Assembly: GCF_023674465.1 (NCBI RefSeq)
Contig: NZ_CP098400.1
Coordinates: 2,012,801-2,076,800, forward strand
Source: Xiashengella succiniciproducens
GTDB taxonomy: Bacteria; Bacteroidota; Bacteroidia; Bacteroidales; Marinilabiliaceae
Reading direction: 5' to 3'
DNA: 64,000 nt
Each line of letters starts with the position of its first letter. Positions within the stretch are counted from its first letter, which is position 1. The position numbers and the translations under genes were made by a program. Shown piece by piece: positions 1-8,551 of the stretch. Under the pieces are notes generated by a model, which was not told where the DNA came from, ran no database searches, and saw only the letters and a list, made by a program, of their open reading frames with translations.

Positions 1-2
1 CT

Positions 3-1160
3 CCTGAAAAAGATCCGGATCTGGAACTCGACTTTATGCTACGCACCTGGTCAGGCAATATCAAGTGGAACTACAGGGTAAACAACAACCAGGATTTCAC
101 GGCAGGAATCCAGTTGCAGCAACAGAATAACAGTGTGGCAGGCTACAGTTTCCTGATGCCGCAATTTGAAAAGGGTTCGGCCGGACTTTTCCTTAGGTAT
201 GCGTATAAGCTATCGTCTCGTCTGAATCTCAATGCTGGCGTGAGATATGATCATAACCAACTTGATGTAAGTGCATATTTCGATCCCTTGCTCTATAAAT
301 ACCTGGCAGGAAAAGGACACAGTGATGAAGCTTCCAGAGCCCATGCCCAAAGGGCAAGCGCAGTCAACAGAACCTTTAGTGATTTTAGCTGGTCGGCTGG
401 CCTGCAATTCAAAGTCTCAGATCCCTTGAACATCAGCCTTAACCTGGGTAGGAGCTTCAGAGCCCCTACAGCCAACGAACTGGCTGCCAATGGTGTACAC
501 CACAGCTCCTTCAGACATGAGGCTGGAAGCAGTGACCTGGATTCCGAGATTGCTTATTATGCCGACCTTGTGGCAGAGTACAGCAAGGGCAGGCGAAAAG
601 TTGTCTTTTCGCCCTATATATATAGGTTTTCCAACTATATCTTCCTGAAACCTTCAGGACGCTGGAGTCTGCTTCCCCATGCGGGACAAGTCTATGTGTA
701 CACTGAATCGGAAGCCGAGATGATGGGTATCGAACTCGAATACAGAGATGTCATTGGTCACAGATGGGAATATATTATTAATGGAGAATGGATAAGTAAC
801 AGTCAGACCGACGGTGCCGACTATCCCCTGCCACTTTCTCCTCCACCCAGTGTGTTTGGACAACTCACTTATCTGCTTCCCATCGCAATAAATAACAGTG
901 AATGGCGTTTTTCAGTTAATGCCAGGCTGGTCGCAAGGCAGGATCATGTGGCTCGCAATGAAGATGAGACACCCGGATATAAAGTATTTGGGGCTTCAAT
1001 TCTGATTCCTGTCAACGTGGCAGGGAATAGTGCAGAGATCAGCCTTAAAGCCGACAATCTGCTGAATGCTAAACATTTCAATCACCTTAGCTACTATCGG
1101 AAAGTTGGGATACCCGAACCCGGAAGAAATATTCAAGTACTGATAAACATCCCATTTTAG
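3..1160 (+). CDS. TonB-dependent outer membrane receptor, C-terminal part (5' end outside window)
   Basis: The reading frame is open from the left edge, so this is the 3' part (about 385 codons) of a longer gene. Alternating beta-strand sequence, the receptor-type motif RSFRAPTANELAANGVHH and a terminal phenylalanine (QVLINIPF) identify the C-terminal barrel of a TonB-dependent receptor. Such proteins import siderophores, cofactors or other ligands across the outer membrane using TonB energy. The plug and signal peptide lie outside the window, so the ligand cannot be named. The DUF4625 lipoprotein gene follows on the same strand about 110 nt later and may work with it. Confidence 0.88.
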   Translation, partial: PEKDPDLELDFMLRTWSGNIKWNYRVNNNQDFTAGIQLQQQNNSVAGYSFLMPQFEKGSAGLFLRYAYKLSSRLNLNAGVRYDHNQLDVSAYFDPLLYKYLAGKGHSDEASRAHAQRASAVNRTFSDFSWSAGLQFKVSDPLNISLNLGRSFRAPTANELAANGVHHSSFRHEAGSSDLDSEIAYYADLVAEYSKGRRKVVFSPYIYRFSNYIFLKPSGRWSLLPHAGQVYVYTESEAEMMGIELEYRDVIGHRWEYIINGEWISNSQTDGADYPLPLSPPPSVFGQLTYLLPIAINNSEWRFSVNARLVARQDHVARNEDETPGYKVFGASILIPVNVAGNSAEISLKADNLLNAKHFNHLSYYRKVGIPEPGRNIQVLINIPF

Positions 1161-1273
1161 TGTGTTAGTTGACAAAAAATGCTATTTTCAACAATATATT
1201 GCAACAAAACAGAATCCTAAACAACTAATGCTCCGTATAAGGCAGCATGAATCAACCTCAAAAACACATCATT

Positions 1274-1729
1274 ATGAATTTCAAGACATTAGGTCTATTA
1301 TCAATTGCAGCCATGACTCTTTGGGCTTGTAAGGATAAAAACAAGAAAGATGAGCCCAAGACTGATCAACAAAAGCCTACAATAGAGATTTCAGACCCTG
1401 CAGCAAATGCAGAAATACTGCAAAATGCCCAATTGAATATCAGTGCTGAATTGACAGATAATGTTGAACTCGGATCTTACAAGGTGGATATTCACTACGT
1501 TAGAACTGGTGATACTCACAAGGGTACAGGCGATCAGGAGATAGAGTGGGAATATGAAAATGAAGCTCAAATCAACGCAGGGCTAAAAACATACGATCTC
1601 AACCTCTCCACAACAGTTCCTTCTAATGCCAAACCCGGAAATTATCACCTCCTTATCAGGGCGGTGGATGCAGCCGGTAATGAAAATGAAGCATACATTG
1701 AATTCAAGGTTGTTCTTGACACTATATAA
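1274..1729 (+). CDS. DUF4625-type lipoprotein
   Basis: This small lipoprotein is 151 aa from the chosen start. MNFKTLGLLSIAAMTLWAC is a lipoprotein signal ending at the lipobox cysteine, which is why the start at 1274 is preferred over an upstream ATG at 1247 that would put nine polar residues before the signal. A charged linker rich in Lys and Asp follows. The rest is one Ig-like beta-sandwich domain containing SDPAANAEI, DNVELGSYKVDIHY and AVDAAGNENEAYIEF, matching DUF4625. The family often sits beside TonB-dependent receptors, as here, which suggests a surface accessory role. That role is inference. Confidence 0.72.
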   Translation: MNFKTLGLLSIAAMTLWACKDKNKKDEPKTDQQKPTIEISDPAANAEILQNAQLNISAELTDNVELGSYKVDIHYVRTGDTHKGTGDQEIEWEYENEAQINAGLKTYDLNLSTTVPSNAKPGNYHLLIRAVDAAGNENEAYIEFKVVLDTI

Positions 1730-1763
1730 TTCGGAATAAACCGATGTTAATGATATTAAATTC

Positions 1764-1783
1764 AAAGGGCCTTGCGGCCCTTT
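1764..1783 (+). terminator. Hairpin terminator after the DUF4625 gene
   Basis: AAAGGGCC and GGCCCTTT form an 8-bp perfect stem around the loop TTGC, followed by a T-rich stretch. It lies 35 nt past the DUF4625 stop codon and separates that gene from the men operon. Confidence 0.7.
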
Positions 1784-1867
1784 GTTGTTTATTGAAAGTC
1801 ACCATTCTAAATCCCTGAATCGTCACTACATCATTAAAACAACGGACATCAGCCGTCGGAAATTTGC

Positions 1868-1875
1868 TATATTTG
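1868..1875 (+). promoter_or_regulatory. Candidate -7 box upstream of menF
   Basis: TATATTTG matches the Bacteroidota -7 consensus TAnnTTTG and lies 65 nt before the menF start. No good TTTG is seen at the -33 position, so the call is tentative. Confidence 0.35.
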
Positions 1876-1940
1876 CAACTTAGTAAAGGGCAAGGATATA
1901 TCCCGTCCACAGCGGGACAGATGACAATCAGAGCTTTAAT

Positions 1941-3044
1941 ATGCAAGAGATAGAATATTCAATTCAGAATCTTCTGGAAAGTGGGAAGTCCTTCTATGCC
2001 TTTCACCTTCCCCAGAATGATTTTATTACTATTGCAGAAGCTGCTCAGGTCAAACCATTCAACTTCTCAGCCCTAAATAACAGGCACCTTGAGGAATCCT
2101 TTGTTTGCTACCCCTTCGATGACAGAGAGACAAGTGGTCAGCACTTTATCCCGGCTGAAATAAAGCATTTCAGATATGTGCCAGCAGCCGACATAAACGA
2201 TATAGCCTCTCTTTCGGGTAACGATAGAGATGGTCAATTAACCAATATCGGTATCCCAGACCCATCGGATCCGGACTTTATGGAATACACGGCCAAGTTT
2301 ACCAGCATGCTGGAAGCCCTCGAGCATGGTGAAGTTAAAAAGGTCATCCTTTCACGCTCGATACGTATCGAGCAACACCTAATCCCTGCAGCCGCTGAAA
2401 TCTTTATTCAGCTAACCAGGAAGTACCCCGATGCCTTTGTTTATCTAATCTCCTCACCCACCACGGGCATTTGGATTGGAGCGTCACCCGAACTGCTACT
2501 CAAGCGACAAGTTGACCTGTTTTCAACAGTCTCTCTGGCAGGTACAAGGTTCCCGACGCGCTCAATGTCAGAGTGGACAACAAAGGAAACAGAAGAGCAG
2601 GCTCTGGTAAGCAACTACATAGACAATATCCTATACAGCTTCAATATCAACGACTTCGACAAGGCCGGCCCCGAGGTTATCCGGGCGGGCAATGTGGTAC
2701 ATCTCAAGACTACTTACAAATTCAGGTGGAGCGAGGACCCCGACGTGGCACAGTTTATGGAAGCTCTTCATCCGACACCTGCCCTGTGTGGTGAACCCAA
2801 GCAGGCTGCCCTTGACCTGATCAGGAATGTAGAAAACCATTCAAGGCAGTTCTATGGTGGCTTTCTGGGACCTGTATCTGCAGGCCGGCTTGATTTGTAC
2901 GTCAACATACGCTGCATGAGCCTATACCCAGGGTATTGCACCCTTTTTGCAGGCGGAGGACTGACCCGTCTGTCGGAGCTGAACAGTGAATGGAGGGAAA
3001 CTGTAGCCAAGAGCAGGACTCTCCTATCTGTCATCTCTCGCTAA
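1941..3044 (+). CDS. menF: Isochorismate synthase MenF
   Basis: This 367-aa protein converts chorismate to isochorismate, the entry step of menaquinone synthesis, in the cytoplasm with Mg2+. The chorismate-binding fold shows in KKVILSRSIRIEQ, WIGASPELLLKR, LHPTPALCGEPKQAA and the C-terminal AGGGLTRLSELNSEW block with the Glu and Lys residues expected of this enzyme class. The length suits MenF/EntC proteins. It is the first gene of menF-menD-menB on the + strand, 27 nt before menD. Salicylate or anthranilate synthase relatives are less likely given the MenD and MenB neighbours. Confidence 0.93.
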   Translation: MQEIEYSIQNLLESGKSFYAFHLPQNDFITIAEAAQVKPFNFSALNNRHLEESFVCYPFDDRETSGQHFIPAEIKHFRYVPAADINDIASLSGNDRDGQLTNIGIPDPSDPDFMEYTAKFTSMLEALEHGEVKKVILSRSIRIEQHLIPAAAEIFIQLTRKYPDAFVYLISSPTTGIWIGASPELLLKRQVDLFSTVSLAGTRFPTRSMSEWTTKETEEQALVSNYIDNILYSFNINDFDKAGPEVIRAGNVVHLKTTYKFRWSEDPDVAQFMEALHPTPALCGEPKQAALDLIRNVENHSRQFYGGFLGPVSAGRLDLYVNIRCMSLYPGYCTLFAGGGLTRLSELNSEWRETVAKSRTLLSVISR

Positions 3045-3071
3045 TTTTCAGGAATAAACCTTTAATACATA

Positions 3072-4766
3072 ATGAGTAAACCTGTTTCAGACAAACCTAT
3101 TGTAAAAGCTTTAGTTGACCTATGCCATCTGCATGGCGTTGAACAAGTGGTTATCTCCCCCGGATCGCGCAATGCACCATTGATTATCTCCTTTGCGGGC
3201 TCGGAAAAATTCGAATGCCTGAGTATTGTCGATGAACGTAGTGCGGCCTATTTCGCTTTGGGTCTTGCCAGAGAAAAAAATAAGCCCGTCGCCATCGTCT
3301 GCACAAGCGGAACGGCAGCCCTCAACTATGCCCCGGCAGTAGCCGAGGCATACTATCAGAAGGTGCCACTAGTTGTCATAACTGCCGACAGACCTAAGGA
3401 GTGGATTGACCAGGCTGATGGTCAGGCCATTGTACAGCCTGGCATTTTCGGTAATTTCGTACGCTTTCAATGTACTCTCCCACTTTCGGGCGGTCATTCT
3501 GACGATGAATGGTATGTCAACCGTATCCTGAATGAAGGCTTTACAAAGTGTACCGGAGTAACACCAGGTCCCATCCATATCAACGTACCCTTGCGTGAGC
3601 CCCTCTACGGTAAGACTGTTTACAACGACAAACAAGCACGCAGGATAGAGGTTGTGACCGGTAATAGCCGATTGTCTGACGAGCAGGTAGAGCTCCTCAC
3701 CCAGGAGATTAGCCGCTACGAGCGCATCCTTCTTCTGGTAGGCGCACAACATCATGACCCGCAGCTGAAGACAGCTCTTGATAAACTGGCTGCCAAGGGA
3801 GTCGTGATTTTGACAGAGACTTTATCCAACCTCGATGGAGAGCATTTCATTAAGAATGTTGACAGGGTAGTATCTACTATCGAGGAGGACGAACAACTGT
3901 TCTTCACCCCCGACATCCTGATAACCCTCGACATCCCGGTGCTTTCCAAGATGGTCAAAGCCATGATACGCAAGCGCAAGCCGCATATCCACTGGCATTT
4001 CAGCAATGAAAGCCATTTCACCGATACCTATCAGTCACTTACAAGGGTTATCAACGGTAATCCGGCCTGCATCCTCAACAGCGTGGCTGAACATATGCCT
4101 CAACGTGACAAGAGATTCAGCGACACATGGCATAAGCGCTCTGAGCAGTCAACAATACGCCATCAACAGTATTTTGAAAAACTGGACTGGTGTGACCTTA
4201 AACTGTACCACCTGCTAAGCAAGCAGGGCCTCCCCTCGCTTCAGTTGCATATTGGCAATAGTACCCCGGTAAGATATGCCCAACTCTTTGAATGGTCGGA
4301 TGGTCTGCGTTGGTACGCAAATAGGGGCACTAGTGGTATCGACGGCTGCGTCAGTACCGCAGCCGGAGCAGCCTATGCCTCCGAAGTGCCTGTTATGCTG
4401 ATAGTGGGCGACCTGAGCCTTTTTTATGACTCAAACGGACTGTGGCATAAGTACCTCCCGGCGACATTCCGAATACTGGTAGTAAACAACGGAGGTGGAG
4501 GTATCTTCCGCTTTATCCCAGGACCTGCTGAGACTGATGAACTCGAGGATTTCTTTGAAACCAGACAAGGACTGAGCTGCAGGGGAATTGCAGATACCTT
4601 CGGACTGCAGTACCTTTCGGCAGCTAATGAGGATGAATTCACGCAGAACCTGAATACTTTCTTTGCGCCATCCGACAAACCTGTGATGATGGAAGTCTTC
4701 ACACCAAATGTGGAAAGCGGAAAACTGCTCAGAAAGTACTTTAAGTTTTTGAAAAATGAACTATAA
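3072..4766 (+). CDS. menD: SEPHCHC synthase MenD
   Basis: This 564-aa thiamine-diphosphate enzyme joins isochorismate and 2-oxoglutarate to give 2-succinyl-5-enolpyruvyl-6-hydroxy-3-cyclohexene-1-carboxylate. Near the N-terminus VISPGSRNAPL is the MenD substrate loop, and VDERSAAYFALGLA carries the cofactor-activating Glu. The C-terminal half has NRGTSGIDGCVSTAAG and the ThDP/Mg segment GDLSLFYDSNGLW...VVNNGGGGIF. The length is typical. It sits between menF and menB with short gaps, consistent with one transcript. Confidence 0.96.
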   Translation: MSKPVSDKPIVKALVDLCHLHGVEQVVISPGSRNAPLIISFAGSEKFECLSIVDERSAAYFALGLAREKNKPVAIVCTSGTAALNYAPAVAEAYYQKVPLVVITADRPKEWIDQADGQAIVQPGIFGNFVRFQCTLPLSGGHSDDEWYVNRILNEGFTKCTGVTPGPIHINVPLREPLYGKTVYNDKQARRIEVVTGNSRLSDEQVELLTQEISRYERILLLVGAQHHDPQLKTALDKLAAKGVVILTETLSNLDGEHFIKNVDRVVSTIEEDEQLFFTPDILITLDIPVLSKMVKAMIRKRKPHIHWHFSNESHFTDTYQSLTRVINGNPACILNSVAEHMPQRDKRFSDTWHKRSEQSTIRHQQYFEKLDWCDLKLYHLLSKQGLPSLQLHIGNSTPVRYAQLFEWSDGLRWYANRGTSGIDGCVSTAAGAAYASEVPVMLIVGDLSLFYDSNGLWHKYLPATFRILVVNNGGGGIFRFIPGPAETDELEDFFETRQGLSCRGIADTFGLQYLSAANEDEFTQNLNTFFAPSDKPVMMEVFTPNVESGKLLRKYFKFLKNEL

Positions 4767-4784
4767 GTACGATTTTTAGGTTTT

Positions 4785-5621
4785 ATGGAACCAAAATCAA
4801 ATAACATGTACAACTGGATAACAGAGAAAGAGTATAGCGACATAAAATTCGAGAGCCTTGACGGCATTGCCAAGATTACAATCAACCGTCCCAAGGTTTA
4901 CAATGCTTTCAGACCTGAGACGGTCCTTGAGATGATCGAGGCCTTCGATATCTGCCGTGAAAGGCAGGATATCGGCGTGGTAATCCTTACCGGTGAAGGC
5001 GATAAGGCATTTTGCTCAGGAGGTGACCAAAATGTAAAAGGGCACGGAGGTTACATCGACGAACAGGGTGTTCCAAGGCTCAACGTACTTGACCTTCACA
5101 AGCGTATCCGTAGTCTGCCAAAACCAGTTATTGCCATGGTAAACGGTTATGCTATAGGTGGGGGGCACGTGCTTCACGTTGTTTGCGACCTTACAATTGC
5201 CAGCGAGAATGCAATCTTTGGTCAGGCAGGCCCTAAGGTAGGTAGCTTTGATGGAGGCTTTGGTTCATCATATCTTGCACGACACGTAGGTCAGAAGAAA
5301 GCCCGCGAGATATGGTTCCTTTGCAGACAGTACTCTGCCAAAGAAGCCGAAGATATGGGACTGGTCAACAAGGTAGTACCTCTTGATAAGCTGGAGGACG
5401 AAACCATTGACTGGTGCAGGACTATACTGAAACGTAGTCCTATGGCCATCAGAATGATCAAGCGTGCGATGAATGCCGAACTGGATGGACAGACCGGGAT
5501 AATGGAACTTGCAGGGGATGCCACACTGATGTTTTACCTGATGGAAGAAGCTCAGGAAGGACGTAAAGCCTTCCTCGAAAAGAGGGATCCTGACTTCAAG
5601 CAATTCCCGAAGTTCCCATAG
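4785..5621 (+). CDS. menB: 1,4-dihydroxy-2-naphthoyl-CoA synthase MenB
   Basis: This crotonase-fold enzyme (278 aa) closes the second ring of the menaquinone headgroup from o-succinylbenzoyl-CoA. MenB hallmarks are [14 protein letters not shown], the oxyanion-hole segment [18 protein letters not shown], and [20 protein letters not shown] followed by [21 protein letters not shown]. The gap to menD is 18 nt from this start; a second in-frame ATG at 4806 ([10 protein letters not shown]) is equally possible. menC, menE and menA do not follow, so the pathway must be completed elsewhere in the genome. Confidence 0.95.
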   Translation: MEPKSNNMYNWITEKEYSDIKFESLDGIAKITINRPKVYNAFRPETVLEMIEAFDICRERQDIGVVILTGEGDKAFCSGGDQNVKGHGGYIDEQGVPRLNVLDLHKRIRSLPKPVIAMVNGYAIGGGHVLHVVCDLTIASENAIFGQAGPKVGSFDGGFGSSYLARHVGQKKAREIWFLCRQYSAKEAEDMGLVNKVVPLDKLEDETIDWCRTILKRSPMAIRMIKRAMNAELDGQTGIMELAGDATLMFYLMEEAQEGRKAFLEKRDPDFKQFPKFP

Positions 5622-5748
5622 GAACCGCAATAAACCCTATTGTTTGCCCGAAACTACCGGAGTCCACTAACATGTAGGCGACTCCTGACCCCGTTGTAGT
5701 AATGGGGAGTCCTTACAAATCTTGATTACGATATAAATTTTGTTGTCT

Positions 5749-6150
5749 ATGATAAAGTATCTTAATCCTGAAGGACTACACAAACATCCGGCCTATTCTC
5801 AGGTTGTAATAACAGAAGGGCCCGGGAGGACCATTTATATAGGTGGTCAGAATGGTATTAACGCTAATGGTGAGATTGTCGGCAAGGGAGATATTGCCAG
5901 GCAGACCGAGCAGACACTAAAGAATATAGATATTGCCCTTGCTTCATGTAACGCCAGCTTCGCGAATCTGATGAAGCTCACGATCTACATAGTGCAAGGG
6001 CAAGATCTTTATAAAGCATTTCAGGCCTCACAGCCATTCTTCAGCAAACTAAGCAATCAACCGATAATCACTGTTCTGGTTGTGGCGGGTCTAGCCAATC
6101 CCGACTACCTTGTCGAGATTGAGGCTACAGCCTTTGTCCCGGCAGAGTAA
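5749..6150 (+). CDS. Rid-family (YjgF/YER057c/UK114) protein, non-canonical
   Basis: This is a small (133 aa) cytoplasmic protein of the Rid fold. GGQNGINANGEIVGKGDIA and QTLKNIDIALASCNAS are family signatures, and it ends with DYLVEIEATAFVP. Canonical RidA deaminates reactive enamine/imine intermediates using an Arg in a PARS-type motif; here the aligned segment reads QPIITVLVVAGLANP with no Arg, so it probably belongs to another Rid subgroup with unknown substrate. The ATG at 5749 is preferred over a TTG three codons earlier. It follows menB by 127 nt, and an intergenic hairpin suggests separate transcription. Confidence 0.82.
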   Translation: MIKYLNPEGLHKHPAYSQVVITEGPGRTIYIGGQNGINANGEIVGKGDIARQTEQTLKNIDIALASCNASFANLMKLTIYIVQGQDLYKAFQASQPFFSKLSNQPIITVLVVAGLANPDYLVEIEATAFVPAE

Positions 6151-6178
6151 TGCGGGAGTCCACTGAAGATGTGATATA

Positions 6179-6262
6179 TTATTCAGTTGCTTCGTTATAA
6201 GAAGGATTCAATTCCAGCAGATAATAATACTCTTTCAAAGCGGCACTACAGGCAAGCACCCT
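6179..6262 (-). pseudogene. Short coding-like fragment in frame after the DUF3137 stop
   Basis: Directly after the TAA of the DUF3137 gene, the same frame stays open for 27 codons and ends in its own TAA. It reads RVLACSAALKEYYYLLELNP then SYNEATE, which resembles a tetratricopeptide-type helix pair. Family members of the upstream gene normally end at the existing stop, so this looks like the tail of a lost neighbouring gene rather than a real extension. The piece is too short to name a family. Confidence 0.3.
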
Positions 6263-7228
6263 TTACTCCTTGGTCCAGATCCGGGTGTTGAGGTTTAGCT
6301 CCTTAACAAGTGCTGAATTCATCAAAAACAGAGCATGCATCTGCTGTACGTCCTCATATTTTACACAGGAAGAAGCGATACGAGGTTCGAAAAGCCCCTT
6401 ACCAAACTGTACTGCCACATAGACTCTTGAACCGATAAAAGACAGGTACATATTCCGGTTAATACGATTGCGGAGTTCCACCAATGCCTGCATCAAAGCA
6501 GGTGTAAGGATATAACGTGCCTCGACCTGATCAGTTGAGAATACTACAAACATTTTTTCAAATTCAGGATCTTCCAGTTTTACAAGTTTTCCCTTGCTGC
6601 TAACCTGAAACTTCCTGCCCCAGCTGCCAAACAAGCGCTCGGCGTTGTCGGGTTCGATATAGGTCCTCCCATTAATGTGCTTATTAAAGTCGGCATGAAA
6701 AAACAGCCCCCTGAAGATTGTTATCCAGGTTTCATGTCTCTTTCCATCCCTGTAAGTGACCTCCTTGTATTCGGTATGCAATTCGGAACAACGAAAATCT
6801 GTCCTGTCAATTACCCCTGAGATAAGATCATCACCACTATATCTGTCATAAGGAAGCCTGAAAAGGTCACTCTGCCAGTATTCCATCTCGCTAATACAGT
6901 CATAAGGCTCATAAACCCAGGATGGATCGATAAGACGAACAACTTCACTGACAACCTCCTCCTTATATCGTTTAAGGTACTCTCTATATTTCTTTCCAGC
7001 TCTTATAATGAAATAAACCAATCCTACGATCAGCCCTATTATAGAGACCCAACCTGCACCGGCACTACTGGCAATAAAACCACTTGTAATAGAAAACAAA
7101 AAGAGAAGAAAGACCCCGACTATCAAAAAAATATTACCCAGCACCTTCTTGCGCAGTCCCTCGAGGGACTGCAACCTGGGCTTCAGTTCAGTATCAAATA
7201 CCTCCCTTAACTTTTCTTCCTGAATCAT
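6263..7228 (-). CDS. DUF3137 membrane protein
   Basis: This protein of about 321 aa has two adjacent transmembrane helices near the N-terminus (IFLIVGVFLLFLFSI and WVSIIGLIVGLVYFII) and a large cytoplasmic domain. The features WVYEPYDCISEMEYWQSDLF, RTDFRCSELHTEYKEV, FRGLFFHADFNKHINGRTYI and the C-terminal LNLNTRIWTKE match DUF3137, whose function is unknown. The start at 7228 (MIQEEKLREVF) is preferred over 7270 because the extra residues look non-native. It lies downstream of lemA on the same strand (about 120 nt), a pairing common in this phylum that suggests a joint membrane role. Confidence 0.82.
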   Translation of the reverse strand: MIQEEKLREVFDTELKPRLQSLEGLRKKVLGNIFLIVGVFLLFLFSITSGFIASSAGAGWVSIIGLIVGLVYFIIRAGKKYREYLKRYKEEVVSEVVRLIDPSWVYEPYDCISEMEYWQSDLFRLPYDRYSGDDLISGVIDRTDFRCSELHTEYKEVTYRDGKRHETWITIFRGLFFHADFNKHINGRTYIEPDNAERLFGSWGRKFQVSSKGKLVKLEDPEFEKMFVVFSTDQVEARYILTPALMQALVELRNRINRNMYLSFIGSRVYVAVQFGKGLFEPRIASSCVKYEDVQQMHALFLMNSALVKELNLNTRIWTKE

Positions 7229-7351
7229 CTGACAGAATATTTCACAATATGCGACACCATGTGCAGCCATAGCAGATTTAACTACCTATCGCTCCGGATC
7301 GCCCCGGAAGGCAGCACATGATAGTCAAACTACTCGGTATTCCCCTTAAAA

Positions 7352-7909
7352 TCAGGAGAACAGTTGCTTTACATTGACATTCTGCCGTTCGGCCTCAGGA
7401 ATAACAAACAGTTGTCTGGCTGTAAAGCCAAGCATTCCGGCAAAGATATTTGCAGGAAAGACCTGAATACTGTTGTTGAAATCGGTAACTGCAGCATTGT
7501 AAGTACGCCTTGCTGCGGCAATCTGAGATTCTATCTCAGTAAGGTTGCGTTGCAGATTCATGAAGTTCTCGTTAGCCTTAAGCTCCGGATAAGCCTCCAT
7601 CGCAACCATCAGGTTGCGAATGCCGGCAGACAGTTGGTTATTGAGATCCACCTGTTCATTCTGGCTGAGATTGCCCGAAACGGCCTTTGCACGAAGTTCA
7701 ACAACCTTGGTCAGCAGTTCCTTCTCATGCCTGGCATATTCCTGAACGGTGGCAACAAGATTTGGAATCAGGTCGTAGCGCTTTTTAAGTTGGGTATCAA
7801 TTGCGGCAAATGCAAAATCGACTTCGTTGCGCTTTCTGATTAGGTTATTGTAAAGACCAATAACCAGTAGAAGAATCACTACTCCAGCAATAAGAATTAT
7901 AATTGGCAT
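7352..7909 (-). CDS. lemA: LemA family protein
   Basis: This 185-aa protein has one N-terminal membrane anchor (IIILIAGVVILLLVIGLYN) followed by the LemA helical domain. The typical motifs are RNEVDFAFAAIDTQLKKRYD, LIPNLVATVQEYARHEKELL, and a C-terminal FNNSIQVFPANIFAGMLGF. LemA proteins are membrane anchored with an exposed coiled-coil domain, and their biochemical role is unsettled. It is the upstream member of a lemA-DUF3137 pair, which supports the assignment of both. Confidence 0.92.
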   Translation of the reverse strand: MPIIILIAGVVILLLVIGLYNNLIRKRNEVDFAFAAIDTQLKKRYDLIPNLVATVQEYARHEKELLTKVVELRAKAVSGNLSQNEQVDLNNQLSAGIRNLMVAMEAYPELKANENFMNLQRNLTEIESQIAAARRTYNAAVTDFNNSIQVFPANIFAGMLGFTARQLFVIPEAERQNVNVKQLFS

Positions 7910-7971
7910 AATTAGTGGTGTTTAAGAGTTTTAGGTAGCTAAAAATAAATAAAATTATTGAATTCATAGCA

Positions 7972-8481
7972 TTACCTGGAGTAGAGCCTGATAGCAATTC
8001 TGGCGCATGCTTCCGCATCCGCCAGGGCATTGTGGTGATTATCGAGATAGTAGCCACAATACTCCGCTACAGTAGTAAGCTTATAGTTTGGCAAGCCCTT
8101 CAATATAGCCCTTGACCCTTGCAGCGTGCAATAAAACTCGTAATCGGGATAATCCATCATATAGGTCTTAAAGCAGGCCTTAAGACATGCTTCATCGAAA
8201 CCTTTATTGTGGGCAATCAGAGGAAGTCCTTCAATCAAAGGTTCCACCTGCATCCAAACATCAGGAAAAACAGCAGCATTTACTGTATCCTCAGGAGTAA
8301 TTCCATGGATGCCCATATTTATTTGGCGGTAATAATCTGGTTCAGGTTTAATCAGACTGTAGAAACTGTCGCATATCTCACCATCACGCACTATAACAAT
8401 CCCCACACTGCACACGCTGGTAGGAAACTCATTTGCAGTCTCAAAATCTATTGCTGCGAAACTCTCCAATACCTGACTCAT
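7972..8481 (-). CDS. DnaQ-like 3'-5' exonuclease (DEDDh)
   Basis: This protein is about 169 aa from the MSQVLES start. Exo I is FAAIDFETAN (catalytic Asp and Glu), Exo II lies around GLPLIAHNKGFDEACL, and Exo III is HNALADAEACARIA with the DEDDh His and Asp. There is no polymerase or UvrC-like domain, so it is a stand-alone exonuclease of the PolIII-epsilon/ExoX type. The start at 8481 is chosen over 8523 because a promoter-like -7 box at 8501-8508 would place the transcript start downstream of 8523. Its substrate and repair role cannot be read from sequence. Confidence 0.87.
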   Translation of the reverse strand: MSQVLESFAAIDFETANEFPTSVCSVGIVIVRDGEICDSFYSLIKPEPDYYRQINMGIHGITPEDTVNAAVFPDVWMQVEPLIEGLPLIAHNKGFDEACLKACFKTYMMDYPDYEFYCTLQGSRAILKGLPNYKLTTVAEYCGYYLDNHHNALADAEACARIAIRLYSR

Positions 8482-8500
8482 ATCTTCAATATAACAATCC

Positions 8501-8530
8501 CAAAAGTAGCAAAAAAAGCCCATCGATAAA
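8501..8530 (-). promoter_or_regulatory. Promoter of the DnaQ-like exonuclease gene
   Basis: On the minus strand TACTTTTG (8508-8501) fits TAnnTTTG, and TTTA (8530-8527) is a near-match to the -33 TTTG with an 18-nt spacer. It lies 20 nt upstream of the chosen start and back-to-back with the satD promoter. Confidence 0.45.
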
Positions 8531-8551
8531 TACCACCCCTTTCTTATGGAA

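Noticed and set aside
1900-1920. Small hairpin in the menF leader as a riboswitch
   Set aside because: The CCCG/CGGG stem is only four pairs, and no conserved riboswitch core is seen.
6263-7909. LemA-DUF3137 pair as a novel defence system
   Set aside because: The pairing is common in Bacteroidota and there is no nuclease, toxin or other effector beside it.
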